NCBI RefSeq assembly: GCF_001625215.2
Contig: NC_030382.2
Location: 36,153,264-36,217,263, forward strand
Source of the DNA: Daucus carota subsp. sativus
Taxonomy: Eukaryota > Streptophyta > Magnoliopsida > Apiales > Apiaceae
DNA: 64,000 bases
Direction of reading: 5' to 3'
Part shown: piece after piece, positions 52,701-63,845 of the stretch
How the letters are laid out: every line of letters begins with the position of its first letter
Numbering within the stretch: the first letter of the stretch is position 1
Notes under the pieces: model-generated
Told to the model about the DNA's origin: nothing
Databases searched by the model: none
The model's input: only the letters and a program-made list of their open reading frames with translations
Translations under genes and position numbers: made by a program

Positions 52701-53614
52701 AGCAAAACATGAGACTTAACCAAGGACAGAATGCTGAGGAAAAGGAGAATTTACGCAAGTTTGCTGAATGGGTACTTCAAATCGGTGATGGCAAGTTATC
52801 TCCTCCAACTGATGAATTAAGTGTTGTTGATGAAGATTCAATCATGATTCCAGCAGATTTTTGTGATCCAGAAACTGAAAACTCTGTTAAAAATATGATT
52901 GAGTGGACGTATCCCAGTTTTACCACAAACTTTCAAAATCCTGCTTATCTTAGTGAGAGAGCAATATTGACGCCGACCAATGTCACTGTTGCTCACTTGA
53001 ATTCCAATATTGTTGAGACAATTCCGGGAGATCAAGCTTCTTACTATAGTGTTGACAGAGCGGAGGATTTTGGTGGCAGCGATTCTGATCTTAGTTTTGC
53101 ATTCCCCCCTGAATATATCAACTCATACAATATTCCAGGTCTTCCGCATCATGAACTGAAACTAAAGGTTGGCGTGGCTGTTATGTTAATGCGAAACTTA
53201 AACCAGACGCTTGGACTGTGCAACGGGACCAGAATGATGATCACAAAGTGCCTGAAGCATTGTGTTCAGTGTGAGGTAATATGTGGAGCATTTGCAGGTA
53301 CGAAACACTTTATTCCAAGGATGGAACTCTTTCCAACCGAAACCAAGCTACCATTCAAGCTGATTCGCAAGCAAATGCCGCTGCAAATTTGTTATTCCAT
53401 GACGATCAACAAAGCTCAAGGACAGTCTCTACAAAGAGTTGGTCTTTATCTTCCGAAGTCAGTTTTTACACACGGACAAATGTACGTGGCTGTAAGTCGG
53501 GTTACCTCACCTGAAGGTTTGAAGATGTTCATTGATTCTGATCATGGTGTTCCAACTAATGTTACCAGAAATGTAGTCTACCAAGAAGTTTTCTACAATC
53601 TCCCTAAGCTGTAA
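46770..53614 (+). CDS. Helitron RepHel transposase (HUH Rep and PIF1-like helicase)
   Basis: Twelve exons, all in phase, giving 1756 aa: 46770-46875, 47233-47385, 47473-47685, 47788-48021, 48104-48259, 48359-48415, 48506-48580, 48681-49592, 49951-50409, 50496-50748, 50846-51858 and 51975-53614. The first 330 or so residues are basic and Ser/Thr-rich and come from short phase-1 exons. A CxxC-bearing segment (ECCSKCKALMW) follows. The Helitron-like Rep domain contains HVH at 802-804 (GLPHVHMLIWL) and the tyrosine pair Y937/Y941 (KYLFKYCLKGHDR). The helicase has Walker A at 1294-1301 (GSGGCGKT), IIWDEAPM, GGDFRQILPV and, near the end, INKAQGQSL and MYVAVSRV. It nicks and unwinds DNA for rolling-circle transposition. 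The N-terminal exon and start are the least certain part. No stop or frameshift is seen. Confidence 0.9.
48043..48235 (+). repeat. Intron end plus N-terminal exon, copy 1 of a dispersed segment
   Basis: TTAATTGTTTTGTTGTCTC ... TGTTATCTATATTTAAAG followed by GATGACTCACCCTCTCC and AGAGGATTATGGACCC. The same order of words recurs after the RepHel stop at about 53728-53920, and the intron part recurs once more at about 49829-49883. Confidence 0.75.
49633..49883 (+). repeat. Copy of the RepHel 3' end inside a RepHel intron
   Basis: This intronic segment of about 250 bases begins ATTCTGATCATGGTGTTCC and runs through CCTAAGCTGTAATCTAAGC to ATCTCTTATCTATGTGTAAA. It aligns along its length with 53535-53785, the last 27 codons of the helicase plus 3' UTR, with scattered substitutions. 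It retains the helicase stop TAA. It lies in the intron 49593-49950. Confidence 0.9.
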
Positions 53615-53785
53615 TCTAAGCTGTTCTTTGCAAATTAGAATTTTATATCCTAAGTATTGAATGTTAAGACATGATTTATTAGACAATCCAAGACAAGGCT
53701 TATTAGACAATGCCTATTAATTTCTAAGCTGTTAATTGTTTTGTTGGCTGTTAGTTGTTGTTTATCTCTTATCTAAATGTAAAGA
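53535..53785 (+). repeat. RepHel 3' end and 3' UTR, partner of 49633-49883
   Basis: The functional terminus of the helicase (ending NLPKL, TAA at 53612-53614) and about 170 bases downstream. It is duplicated upstream within the same gene. Confidence 0.9.
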
Positions 53786-53920
53786 TGACTCACCCTGTCC
53801 AAATTCTGTTACAGAGGATTGTAGTCCCAGGAGACAAGTTCTTTGTCTAACAAATGAAGGAGTAGAATTCCTCCATACAAAAACAAGGCACCACCAGACA
53901 ATTGATCCAGTGTTTAGATA
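53786..53920 (+). pseudogene. Decayed copy of a RepHel N-terminal exon
   Basis: After the RepHel stop the sequence reads GATGACTCACCCTGTCCAAA, conceptually DDSPCPNSVTEDCSPRRQV, closely matching exon 5 of RepHel at 48104-48235 (DDSPSPNTISEDYGPMRQV). The similarity fades after about 135 bases. It has no downstream helicase of its own and is probably non-functional. Confidence 0.7.
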
Positions 53921-54426
53921 ATCTTCTTCACCTAATGTTACTTGAAATTTTTCTGTCAAATTTATATTCGAAATGTCTCTGTCAAATTTAAAAAACAATG
54001 TGGAGGAGATAGTACATCTCAATACATACAGTCTGTATTCTTCCAGTCAAACTTCCTAATATGGAAAGCAATGACCACATAAACATGCACACTCCTTTTC
54101 AGGACATGTACTATAGTACTCATTTTTGACATGTAGTACTTCTTTTCATCAAAGTAGTGTTCCTCGGTTTTAGATTATTAAAATCTTATATCTTTCTTAC
54201 GATTTACACATTACATCTTATCTTCCCCACATCATAAAGACCCCCATCAGTTATTACACATCTTATAGTCTTCATTCTTCACTACACCTACCAGATCTGA
54301 GATCCCACCAAGGTATGCACATCTATTTCAAAGACTACCAACATTGTAGAACTTATAGCTAGCTGTAACTCACAACTGTACTAACTACATACTCATATTT
54401 ATTACATTTCAGATCTAGGCATCAAG
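53921..54426. other. Upstream region and leader of the first RPA gene
   Basis: Non-coding. A leader intron is likely at 54313-54412 (CCACCAAG|GTATGC to TTTCAG), which places a short leader exon before it. The ATG at 54427 follows 14 bases after the acceptor. No clear TATA box was identified. Confidence 0.55.
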
Positions 54427-56890
54427 ATGATGTTTAACAAATTCCAGAAGCTGCAGAATCTTCACACAGACAAAACTGAATGGACCATACGCGCTCGAGC
54501 TCAGTCCATCTGGGAGGGGATTAATCGTACAACTAATGAATTTAAAGGACTGAATGTCATGTTAATTGATGATTCGGTAACAACAGAATACAATATCTAT
54601 TTATACCCTCATTTATGTGTTCATTCCTATTGTATGCTAAGCTATAACTATGTTTTGCCTGTAGAGTACTCGAATTCATGCTTTTTTGAATGCAAAGATA
54701 TCTGATTTTTTCAAAGAAGATCTGAAGGAAGGCAACATCTATCGTATATCTAATTTTCATGTCAAAAAGTATGAAGGACCCGAAAAGAATAGGGTAGTTC
54801 GAAATGAGAAACACATATACTTTGACAACTACACAAAATTGGTTGCAGAGAAAACAAATGCCACCTTTTTCCCCACCTATGCTTTTGATTTATATGATCT
54901 TGAAGATGCTTCTAGATTTGTCACTGATGAACGTTTTCTGATAGGTAAACGAACCTAACCGCTACATTGCTACATTTAATGTATTGTTCATAGATTTCTT
55001 GAAATTGAATAATAAATTTGTTTTTATAGATGTGGTTGGTGTGATAACAAACAAAAATGTGGAACGTGTATACTCAAAAGATGACAACACTAGATCGCAC
55101 ATCCGATTTGTCATTACTGATGGAAGGTATTTGATTTCAATACAGTGAGCCCTGAAATGATTAAAGTCACATGAAAATAACTTCAAAAACTAATACAATT
55201 TTTATCCTTCATTCTGTCTATAGTTGTGAGTTGAGGGTGACTTTCTTCAATGAACTTGCTGAGCAACTTGAGAAACAATTGAAACATACCGCTGAAGAAC
55301 AAGTTACCATCATAATTGCAAGTGCGAAAGTGAATCAACACGAGGGTAAAAACTCTGTTAGATGGCATGTTTTACATAATACGAACCACTTCTAGCCGCA
55401 AAGTCCTGTTTTAGCCTTATATTGTTATTGAGTTTCAAATAAATTATTTTATGTTGCGGATTTCTTTATGAATAGGATTGACATGTCTGAACAACTATCC
55501 AGCCACCAGATTTTATCTAAATCCAGACCACTACAGTGTCAAAATTCTGAAGACAAGGTTTAGAACAACCAAATTTACCCAACAAATTTATATCCTCTGC
55601 CTTTATTTTTTAGGATAATTACTCACTGTCATGTAATTTATTTGTTTAGATTGGCTGCTTTTCCACTAAACACAACATCTATAACTGTTGAAGAAGAGTA
55701 CATCGAAGAAGTGATAGATGACAAAATCTACACAATTTCAGAGATAAAGAAGTTTACTGCTCAATGCATTCAGGTATTTCTTCAGTCAACAACAAATCTT
55801 GCATAACAGCATGACTTCTTCATATAATAAACAGTATGTAATTTACATTTCTTGCTGATGTGCAGAAAAAGTATAAATGCCAAGTTAGTGTGAAGAAAGT
55901 GGAGGAGAAGACAAATTGGTATGACAATGTCTGTACATCCTGTGATGAAGAGGTTAATATTGTTGAAGGGAGGTATAAATGTGACAACTGTAAAAGAAAT
56001 ATCCCTTTTCCTGATAAGAGGTATTTAAATTTGTACATTGTTAGGATCAAATCTCTTCAATACCAACTTATATACGATAAAAGTCCTACTTATTCTGACA
56101 TTGTCTTGAACAGATTTCGATTGGCTACCGTCTGCAACGACTCTACTGGCTACCTTGGGATTGTTTTTCCGGATGAAGAGATTCAACGAATCACTGGCAA
56201 AAATGTTTTTGATATTGAAAATGACAGCACTCAAGTAAGTACAAGCATAACAAGTATTTAAGAGTTTATTTCATCCACTTCTGCAAATTTAAAACCTTTA
56301 CACTTGCTTACTTTTAAATTCTCAATACTACTCTTAGGTTGGAGACTCAATATCTTTTCCTCCACTGCTAAAGGCTTTCGAAAAGAAAGAATTTATTGTT
56401 ACTTTGATCATAGGGGAAACCAATGTGCATAATTCATGTAATGTTTACCTCGCTCATGCAATTGATGAGCCTCCTGAAATGCTAGGAGACCACGTTCCTG
56501 GTGAAGTGGTTCCTGCGAACTCTAAGCAAGATTCCATTTCCATGGTATCAATCTACTACACATTTTTCTACTTGATATAAAACGTAATGTAATATATGGT
56601 TATCTATTTAAGAGCTGTGATTGTTTTAATTATGTCAACAGAATTTGGAAGAGACATTAAACCGTGCATCCGATAGTCCAGCAACTGAGAAGTCCACAAA
56701 CAAGCAGAGACCACGTAAGAAAACTGAAACTGTGCCATTTGAGACTGAGGAAAATGTTAAGAAAAGAAAGACAGTGAAGAAAGACATTGTACGTATTGAT
56801 TAATTGATATATAATAATTGAAATAATGTAGGCATTTTGTTTTTACAAAACAAACAACTAACATATATCTATTGTTTATTGCAGGACTAA
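54427..56890 (+). CDS. RPA70-like single-strand DNA-binding protein, Helitron-borne (copy 1)
   Basis: Eleven exons in phase into 496 aa: 54427-54576, 54665-54944, 55030-55126, 55224-55345, 55476-55557, 55650-55773, 55866-56020, 56114-56234, 56338-56544, 56642-56788 and 56885-56890. The N-terminal OB fold starts WTIRARAQSIWEG. A second OB fold includes VVGVITNKNVERVY and LRVTFFNELAEQL. A zinc ribbon (VCTSCDEE ... YKCDNCKR) and a third OB-like region follow, as in RPA70 DNA-binding domains A to C. The C-terminal 60 residues are basic (KKTETVP, KKRKTVKKD) and may act as a nuclear signal. The last exon is only GAC TAA; retention of that intron would also stop within four codons. It probably coats single strands produced by RepHel. 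Same orientation as RepHel. Confidence 0.88.
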
Positions 56891-57365
56891 AATCGGAATC
56901 TCATAGCTTACAATTTCTACAGAGGAAAGAATTCATGTTTTTGTCATGGCCCTTCTTTTGGCTCCTCTTATGTCTTCTAATATATTATGCAAACCTTTAT
57001 TTTTGGTGAACACAGAACTGCAATTCATATCCCAGCTTATGTTATTTTGCCAGCCTCTACTGTAAGAAATATTGTCGCTACAATTAATACACTCCAATTC
57101 TATGAATTGTTGTATCAAAACCATGTCAGTACTATGTGCTTTAATACTATTATCATCAAATTGGAAATTTGAGCATTTATATGGACATTTCTTCATTGTA
57201 ATAGAGACACTAGGTTGGCAACTATTAAGTACAACAGTATCCTGTGCCTCAGTCATTTAACTGTCTCACATTCAAAATTTTTTCAACCGCACCAAACCTA
57301 ACAAACGAAGACATTTAATTACAACTTAAACTTACAATTGGAAAGAAGACATCCCATCTATATTG
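56891..57365. other. Spacer between the two RPA genes
   Basis: It holds the 3' UTR of the first RPA gene and the promoter of the second. No reading frame with a recognisable domain lies on either strand. Confidence 0.55.
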
Positions 57366-57376
57366 TATATAAATAG
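57366..57376 (+). promoter_or_regulatory. TATA box of the second RPA gene
   Basis: TATATAAATAG, 40 bases before the ATG at 57416, followed by a CA-rich short leader (CCTCAACCACACTCTACTA). The spacing implies a 5' UTR of only about 10-20 bases and an independent promoter for this gene. Confidence 0.65.
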
Positions 57377-57415
57377 CACCATTATCCTCAACCACACTCT
57401 ACTATTACAAAAAAA

Positions 57416-59537
57416 ATGTCTAAAACAAAGTACGATAGTTTCAAAGATTTGAGGAAGAGCAAGTATGACTGGAAGGTTCAAGCGAGAATACTTCATTTCT
57501 GGAGAGGTTTCTCAAAAACCAAGCAATCTTTCAAAAGCTTCAACATTTTACTTGTGGATAGTAAAGTAAGTTTTGACACCTAAATTCTTTTTAAGCCTAC
57601 CAAATTTAAATTTCTGGAGTATATTTTAATTGTTCTGCAACTTCTTCAAGCGTGTACGAATCCATGCATTTGTACCTGGAACTGAAGCTGATGAGCTTGC
57701 TAAACTTCTGGAAGTGGGCAAGGTATACTTGATAGAGAATTTCACAGTAAGTGATTACACCAGCGATGACAAATTCCGATGTGTAAGGAAGGAAATACAA
57801 ATCGTGTTTGATAATCAAACTAAAATCACACCTTTGGAAGAAAAAGCTGTTAATATTGAGAAGCATGTGTTTGATTTCTTTGATCTGTCTGATCTCAAAT
57901 CATTGGTAAACCAACAAACTTATCTTGCTGGTAAGTTCAATTATTACATTTCTCTTATTATGCATCTTGTGAGCTCTGTTTGATTCATACTTCTTTCCAA
58001 ATTAGATGTTATTGGAGTTATGGAAAAACCAAAACCTCTTGCTAAAATAAAAAACAGACATGGCATCTTGCAAGACCAGATCAAATTTCGAATAGCTGAT
58101 GGCAGGTTTGTTTTCATGCATCTCACAAATATTACACATTACTAACAACTGCATTGTTCACTACCTTTTACAACCTAAGTAAACACAATGTTTTATTTCT
58201 GTGATGTGCAGTACAATTGTCAAAGTTACTTTCTGGGATGAGTTTGCAGTTAGATTCTCAGCAGCGTTGAAACATAATTTTCAGTGCCCTATTATCATTA
58301 TCATTGGAAGTGCTCGAATAACCGAGTGGTCAAGTAAGTCTAAAGTTCAAACCTAATTGCTGATGTATTATGATGCTTATTCATATATTGTAAACATTTT
58401 TTCACGTAGACGAACCTACAATAGCTAATGCTTCTCCTACAAGTTTCTATCTCAATTGTGATCACCGAAACGTTGCTGAGTTCAGGAAAAGGTAACTTGC
58501 ATTTCCTACGGTTTCTGTAAATCACCAGTCAAGGATAATGATCTATTCCTACACACACTTAACATATTTCAGGTTGTCTTCCGAATCTTTTCCTGATATG
58601 AACCTTGATTATTCAACAAATGCAACTCTTGATGTTTATAAAGTCCAATCTATTAAAGAGTTTAAAGAAGATCAGATTCTGGTATGACTCTATCAATATG
58701 TTAAGTGATTTGTACTTTCTAAAGTCAAAAAAGTAACTAATATCAGTTCAAAATATCATGCAGAAGGAGGTTTTATGCCAGGTTAAAATCAGAAAAATAC
58801 AAAATATTAGCTCCTGGTTTGTCAATGTATGCACTTCTTGCTATAAAGAAACACAGCTTCTGGAGAACAGCTACCAGTGCAAGTTCTGTGATAGGAAATG
58901 CTCATATCCAGATAAGAAGTAAATCCATCACCAATCAGCACTTCCTTTTTATTATAGTGATTAACAACTTTAATGAAATAATACAGGTTCCAAGTTTGTA
59001 TTTTTGCTTCTGATGATACTGGTGCAATTGATATAATGCTTGAAGATCGTGAAGTGCGTACAGTGATTGGAAAATCAGTTTTCAACATAATTGATGAGGT
59101 GAAGATATGCCCACGTGTTGTACAACTATGTTCAATTCTACACAAATGTTTAACAAAAAATTTGTTTGCCATGTCAGGGACAAAGCAAGGAAAATCTACC
59201 AGTGATACTGAAAAGCATGGAAAACAAGGACTACACCATCAAGTTGCTTATAAAGAAGGAAAACATAACTGAGGATTACCCGATCTATAGTGCCGAAGAC
59301 ATAATGGAAGGATTTAAAATTGAAACTGACAGTGATGATGAAAGTACTCCACATCCAATTGAACAAATGCAAACTCAAGTAAGTTTCAATTCTAAAAAAT
59401 TATCCTATTGTACTTCTTAAATACTGATCTATCACCAGTTATTCTAAATTAATTTTTCTAAACAGCCATCTGCATCAAGCTACCATTTGGATTCTCTATC
59501 TGGGATAAGTTACACATCAAAGAAGAGAGAGAAATGA
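57416..59537 (+). CDS. RPA70-like single-strand DNA-binding protein, Helitron-borne (copy 2)
   Basis: Ten exons in phase into 460 aa: 57416-57565, 57651-57930, 58006-58105, 58212-58333, 58410-58491, 58573-58681, 58764-58918, 58987-59098, 59178-59378 and 59466-59537. The first two exons are exactly as long as those of copy 1 (150 and 280 bp), and several later ones also match (122, 82, 155), so the genes are tandem duplicates. OB-fold sequences include WKVQARILHFWRGF and IVKVTFWDEFAVRF. The zinc ribbon is VCTSCYKE ... YQCKFCDRKC. The proteins have diverged strongly. The C-terminus is acidic (TDSDDEST) rather than basic, ending KKREK. It has its own TATA box at 57366. It converges on the broken B3 gene, whose stop is at 59924. 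Confidence 0.87.
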
Positions 59538-59923
59538 AGTACAAGGTCACAACAAACACCGCCTTGGCTAATTATCTAATGTTCTTAATTAAACTATGTT
59601 TTACCTAAATCCAGTAATATTTTTAATGCTGTAGAACAGTAATATTGAGCACTTGAAGACACTACAAGTATTATTGTTATGTAATTCTGTTGTGTGCTTG
59701 ATAAGTTTATTGCTTTTGTTGAGTATTTTTTCGGCTTTATCATTGCATTCATTTTATCCTGCGGCATATCAGAATAAATATATCATTCATCACTCACAAG
59801 ATTCAATCCAATAATATCCTACATAGATGAAATTTAGAGTTAAACAGCAACCCAAAACTACAACATATCTCAGTTTTTAGAGTTTAAAACTTTCAACGAT
59901 GACAACTTAACCAAACATTTAGC
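59538..59923. other. Convergent spacer between RPA copy 2 and the B3 pseudogene
   Basis: It contains the 3' ends of two genes that face each other. Repeated TTATTG/TAATATTTTTAATGC AT-rich words are present. I searched by eye for a Helitron 3' hairpin plus CTRR end here and cannot commit to one. Confidence 0.5.
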
Positions 59924-61402
59924 TTAGACATCATTCTCTCCTTTCTCAACAACAAGACTGAAATCTTTATACGAAAGCTTACAGCACTCGAAGATGCATC
60001 TGTCCCCAACCATCAGCTGTAAGTCATCACGTAACTGCAACCACCCTTTGTTAATTGTTGCACGTTTCCAATCAGCTCTGTGTTTTATTTCGAGCCTCCA
60101 TGATCGGTCTCCAACATAAACATTTATGTAGTCAGTTTTCCCCCACATATACCATTTCTCTCTGAATGCAGTTGGTATGTCCTAAAACAAATTGAGAAAC
60201 TAAATTACTATTATTTCAAAGAATAATACTGAAGTCTGCCTATTGTATATATAAACATCTACTTACCACTCCATGACAATATTTCAGCATATGAAATGGT
60301 TGAACTGTGATTTCAAAACGAGCAGCAACATTTGACTCATCAGATAATTCTCCTAAAATCAAATCAATAGCTTAATATTCCAAACAACACAATAACCAAC
60401 TGTTATACAAAATATAAAGGAGAAAAACTTATACTACCTGAAGATACAGGTGTTCCAGTGAATATGACTTCAACATATTTCTCATCAAAAGCAGCTATGT
60501 TAAAGCTAAAGTGACCATCATATGTGAACAACAACACATGAAAGCTATTCAAAGAATCCAACCCCAGCAGTTTGCACATACCAATCAAACCTGATAGCTT
60601 ATTAGATTTCACACAAAGCGACCTTCAAATGATTTCCCATTACTTAATATGAAGTGCAGGAACTTGGAAATATTCCCACCACAATTTTCCACAAACTTGG
60701 GAGGTACGGACTGTCCAAAAAAATGGAAACAAATTGTATTACTTTGCACTGTAAACAATCAATGTAGAATCAATGAATGAAAGCATAGATAACAGAATGC
60801 CGTCACAACATACAATTTCATTTTGAAGTTGGTCAAGATTGTTAATGAAATGCACAAACTTCCAACCACCATCTCGGATCTTTGCTGAATATGACAATAA
60901 AAATCAGTTTCCAGAGAAAAGATACCTTTTGCTTTTGACAGAAAATAAAGAGCCTTACGCTTCAGAGGATTTCCACACTGCGAAAGATGAGTGATCATTG
61001 GATAATCAATTTCACAAGAGTGAAGCCCTAAAACATAGACATTCATATCTGACTGTCCATAATACTCAAAAACCAGCACTTCCCCCGCCCTTGAATCCAA
61101 AATCGCTATAAAATGTGGATATTCCCATCATTATTCCTGTTATCTTATCAAAATGAACGGGAGACGGTATCCGGTTCTCAGATTCAAACCAAACTCCTGA
61201 GGGAGCATGTTTGCATACTTTTGCTGGAAATCAAAGGGAAGTTTCTGCAACAAAATCAAACGAGAATTTAATCAAACTTACTAAGCATAAAATTTTTTTT
61301 TAAAATGGAAGTTACTAGACAGAATACCATCACATCTGAACAAATGTCCTTGCGGCTCAAAGCTTTAATAAACTTATGCGCCACAAACCCTGTGCATTCC
61401 AT
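59924..61402 (-). pseudogene. REM-type B3-domain gene broken by frameshifts
   Basis: Six exon-like blocks on the minus strand mirror the intact neighbour: 61402-61328, 61244-60926, 60884-60814, 60710-60438, 60352-60267 and 60181-59924. Block 2 begins as a B3 domain (KLPFDFQQKYANMLPQEFGL), loses one base near 61158, runs in a shifted frame (VHFDKITGIMMGIS) and regains frame through one extra G near 61088-61090 before GEVLVFEYYG. Block 4 lacks one base near 60621-60624: it is 273 bp against 274 in the paralogue, and the reading frame hits a TGA. The last blocks still encode a clean B3 segment (SWRLEIKHRADWKRATINKG) and end at 59924. REM proteins are plant-specific DNA-binding proteins. Sequencing error cannot be excluded, but three indels make decay likely. 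Confidence 0.75.
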
Positions 61403-62350
61403 TTTCAGCTTACTAATCTGTAAGCAATATTAGTCTGTTACATGCAATCAATATTATCGGGGCAAAAACTATCAACACTATTTTACAAAAGCAAATCAGA
61501 GAAAGATTATGAACAATATGTAAGAATCATTAAAGGGTTTTCAAAATCAAAACATAATCTTTAAAAGAGAAGATTATTATTGCATGCAATTAAAAACTGG
61601 GTAATGAATACAATTTCAACTGAGGCAACCATAAGCTTAACGATTCTCATTACCTTCAGAAGATCAGTTTGTGAGGGATGCTCTGACTATGCCTTATTCT
61701 TGAAACACAAAGTAGAAAATGTGTACCTTTTTACAATACCAACATAAACCTCAATAAAAACAGCTTTAATGCGGTGGAGTTAGTAGTTGGTTTAATTTCG
61801 GGAGTTACAAAATAAGTGTACATTTTAATGTGCTATTACCCGTCCACAAATTTGAAAAATGTGGGTCTCCTTTTTCAAAGAATTGGCAGCCCAACTGATA
61901 GTGTAAAATCCAGTATTGACAAAAAAAAGAGAAGACAAATTGAACCAAGTAAAAGTGAAATGGACATTCCAATATTATTATTATATTCTTTTTGCTTAAA
62001 AAATAAACAAGGAATACATTATCAGTAAATTATATTGATTAAGCATAAAACTTCTAAAAAGAAATACTACATGTCATAATTTAGTACTGTAGCAGATGTC
62101 CTGAAAAAGACTGTGCATTCAAATATAATATGTTAACTGGTAAAACCTGAGCACAGAAAAACTTAAAAAATAGCAAATTTGTTCAGACCACAACTTCAGA
62201 CATATTACATCAGTATTTAATCAAGCACCATCCACCATTACAAACATTAATTCAAATAAATTGTCAAGCCAATCCAGCAAAAGACAACATAAAAATTTCC
62301 TAAACAGAGGACAATAACATTAAACTTAAAGATCCCAGATTACTGCTTCT
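61403..62350. other. Spacer between the two B3 genes
   Basis: It contains the promoter side of the broken B3 gene and the 3' flank of the intact one. The open frame at 61816-62028 is short and has no domain. No other feature is supported. Confidence 0.5.
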
Positions 62351-63845
62351 TCACCACTCGAACATTAAACGATCAAGAGAATCAACTGGACATTCAAAAA
62401 TACAAATGTCCCCTACTTCCAAGGCCAAACCATCTCTAAGCTGCTGCCATCCATCTTCTATTGTAGAACGATAATAGTCATCCCTCCGGCAAATATCTAG
62501 CTTCCAAGAACCATTTCCAGAATACACATATATAGATTGAAAGGTGTCCCACATGCTGCAGAGCTTCTTAAATAGAGGAGAAATATACTGCAACATATCA
62601 TAAAAACAATTTACAAATTTTAGTTTCTGCAATTTCATTTCTTGAACGAAAGCTATGTATAACCATTGAAAAAAAATAAGACAACTTACAACAACGTAAC
62701 ATTCGGGAGACATGTGTATTTCTTCAACATGAATTTCAAACTGGAAACCTATTGATGGATGATCCCCACCGGCTTCTACTATACAAAAGGTAACAATAGT
62801 CAGAAACACAACGAAATGGTGCATTTCTCCTGGAGATGTTAATTAGTAAACATATTTACCAATAGAAAGTGGAGTTCCAGGATAAACAATCTCACAAAGT
62901 TCTTTGTCAAAAGCCGAGATTGTTATAACAGAATCAACATCATACTTAAACAGCAACATATGAATTTCCTTGGTTCCAGTATTTTTTAACATTTCACAAA
63001 CACAATCCAATCCTATGAACTTCCTAGATGAAGGACAATACGAACAACCAAACTTCTTCCCATTGCTAATAACATATTTCATAGGTTCACGGAAAGAAAA
63101 TTCACAACGGTCCAAGAATGCCTCTGGAGGTTGCTGTTAAAACAAAAGTGGAGTTATCTAAATATAACAACTTATTAACTGATTACTAAACTAACTTATC
63201 TGTAACTTCATTATTAACTATTTGTCAATCAAAACTATACTAACTTACAATTTCATTTATAGTTGTTTGTCTGCCAGAATTAAACCAAACAAACCTCCAC
63301 CCTCCATCGCCAAGAGTGACTACATTGAAAATGAAATGGTCAATAAAGATTCACTTCATTAAAAGCATCTGGAATTTTAAGTGCGACACAAATAATAATT
63401 TACCTAATCGAGGTGGAGATTCTGGCATATTAAACTTAAAATCCGGGTATTTGATTTCAGATAAGTTACTACCCAGAATGTAGACATTGATGTTATATCT
63501 GCCAAAGTACTCGAACACTAGCAATTCACCACCATTCAGCTTAAAATGCTTAAAAAAACATAGAAGACCCTTAAAAACACCTCTACTGTGGTCAAATTTA
63601 ACTGGAAGAACATAACCATTTCGAAGCTTCAATTCCATATCCTCATGTAGGTCATGAGCATATTTAGAACAGAAAGAACGAGGAATCATCTGTTATGACA
63701 AGATTTAAAGGAAATGAAAAGTTATTTGTAGGACTCTACATTTCAATCAAGTACAGTCATGAGAGAATACCATTTCGTCGGACAAAGTGTCCATGTGGGT
63801 GAGCTTGTGAGAAAATTTTTGAGCCTGAAGTCCACAAGATTCCAT
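62351..63845 (-). CDS. REM-type B3-domain DNA-binding protein
   Basis: Six exons on the minus strand in phase into 343 aa: 63845-63771, 63689-63404, 63319-63249, 63133-62860, 62778-62690 and 62587-62351. Three B3-like modules are visible. The first is residues about 25-120 (IPRSFCSKYAHDLHEDMEL, GGELLVFEYFG). A degenerate middle module spans exons 3-4 (DGGWRFVWFN, EIHMLLFKYD). The third spans exons 5-6 (GFQFEIHVEEIHM, SWKLDICRRDDYYRS, LEVGDICIFEC). REM/B3 proteins act in the nucleus as transcription factors, often in reproductive tissue; the target is unknown. The leftward neighbour is a frameshifted tandem duplicate with matching exon sizes. The start at 63845 is supported by the same 75-bp first exon in both copies. 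Confidence 0.85.

Larger units (their letters stand above)
46770..59537 (+). mobile_element. Helitron coding block (RepHel plus two RPA genes); ends not defined
   Basis: A HUH-type Rep joined to a PIF1-like helicase defines a Helitron rolling-circle transposon. RPA70-like genes in the same orientation are a known companion in plant Helitrons. All three genes are open and on the plus strand. The interval given is only the coding span. The 5' TC and the 3' hairpin plus CTRR terminus could not be located reliably, so the element may extend left towards 45 kb and right beyond 59.5 kb, possibly over the B3 genes. Confidence 0.8.

Noticed and set aside
52267-52758. 163-aa minus-strand frame
   Set aside because: It lies wholly within the helicase exon, whose plus-strand motifs (Walker A, IIWDEAP) are clear.
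61103-61160. Tiny intron explaining the frameshift in the B3 pseudogene
   Set aside because: A GT...TAG interval of about 53 bases could be drawn, but it is too short for a plant intron and would remove residues conserved in the paralogue.
46770-63845. Whole RepHel-RPA-B3 stretch as one novel defence or gene cluster
   Set aside because: RepHel motifs identify a Helitron and RPA genes are known Helitron companions; the B3 pair is explained as a tandem duplicate. No need for a new system.
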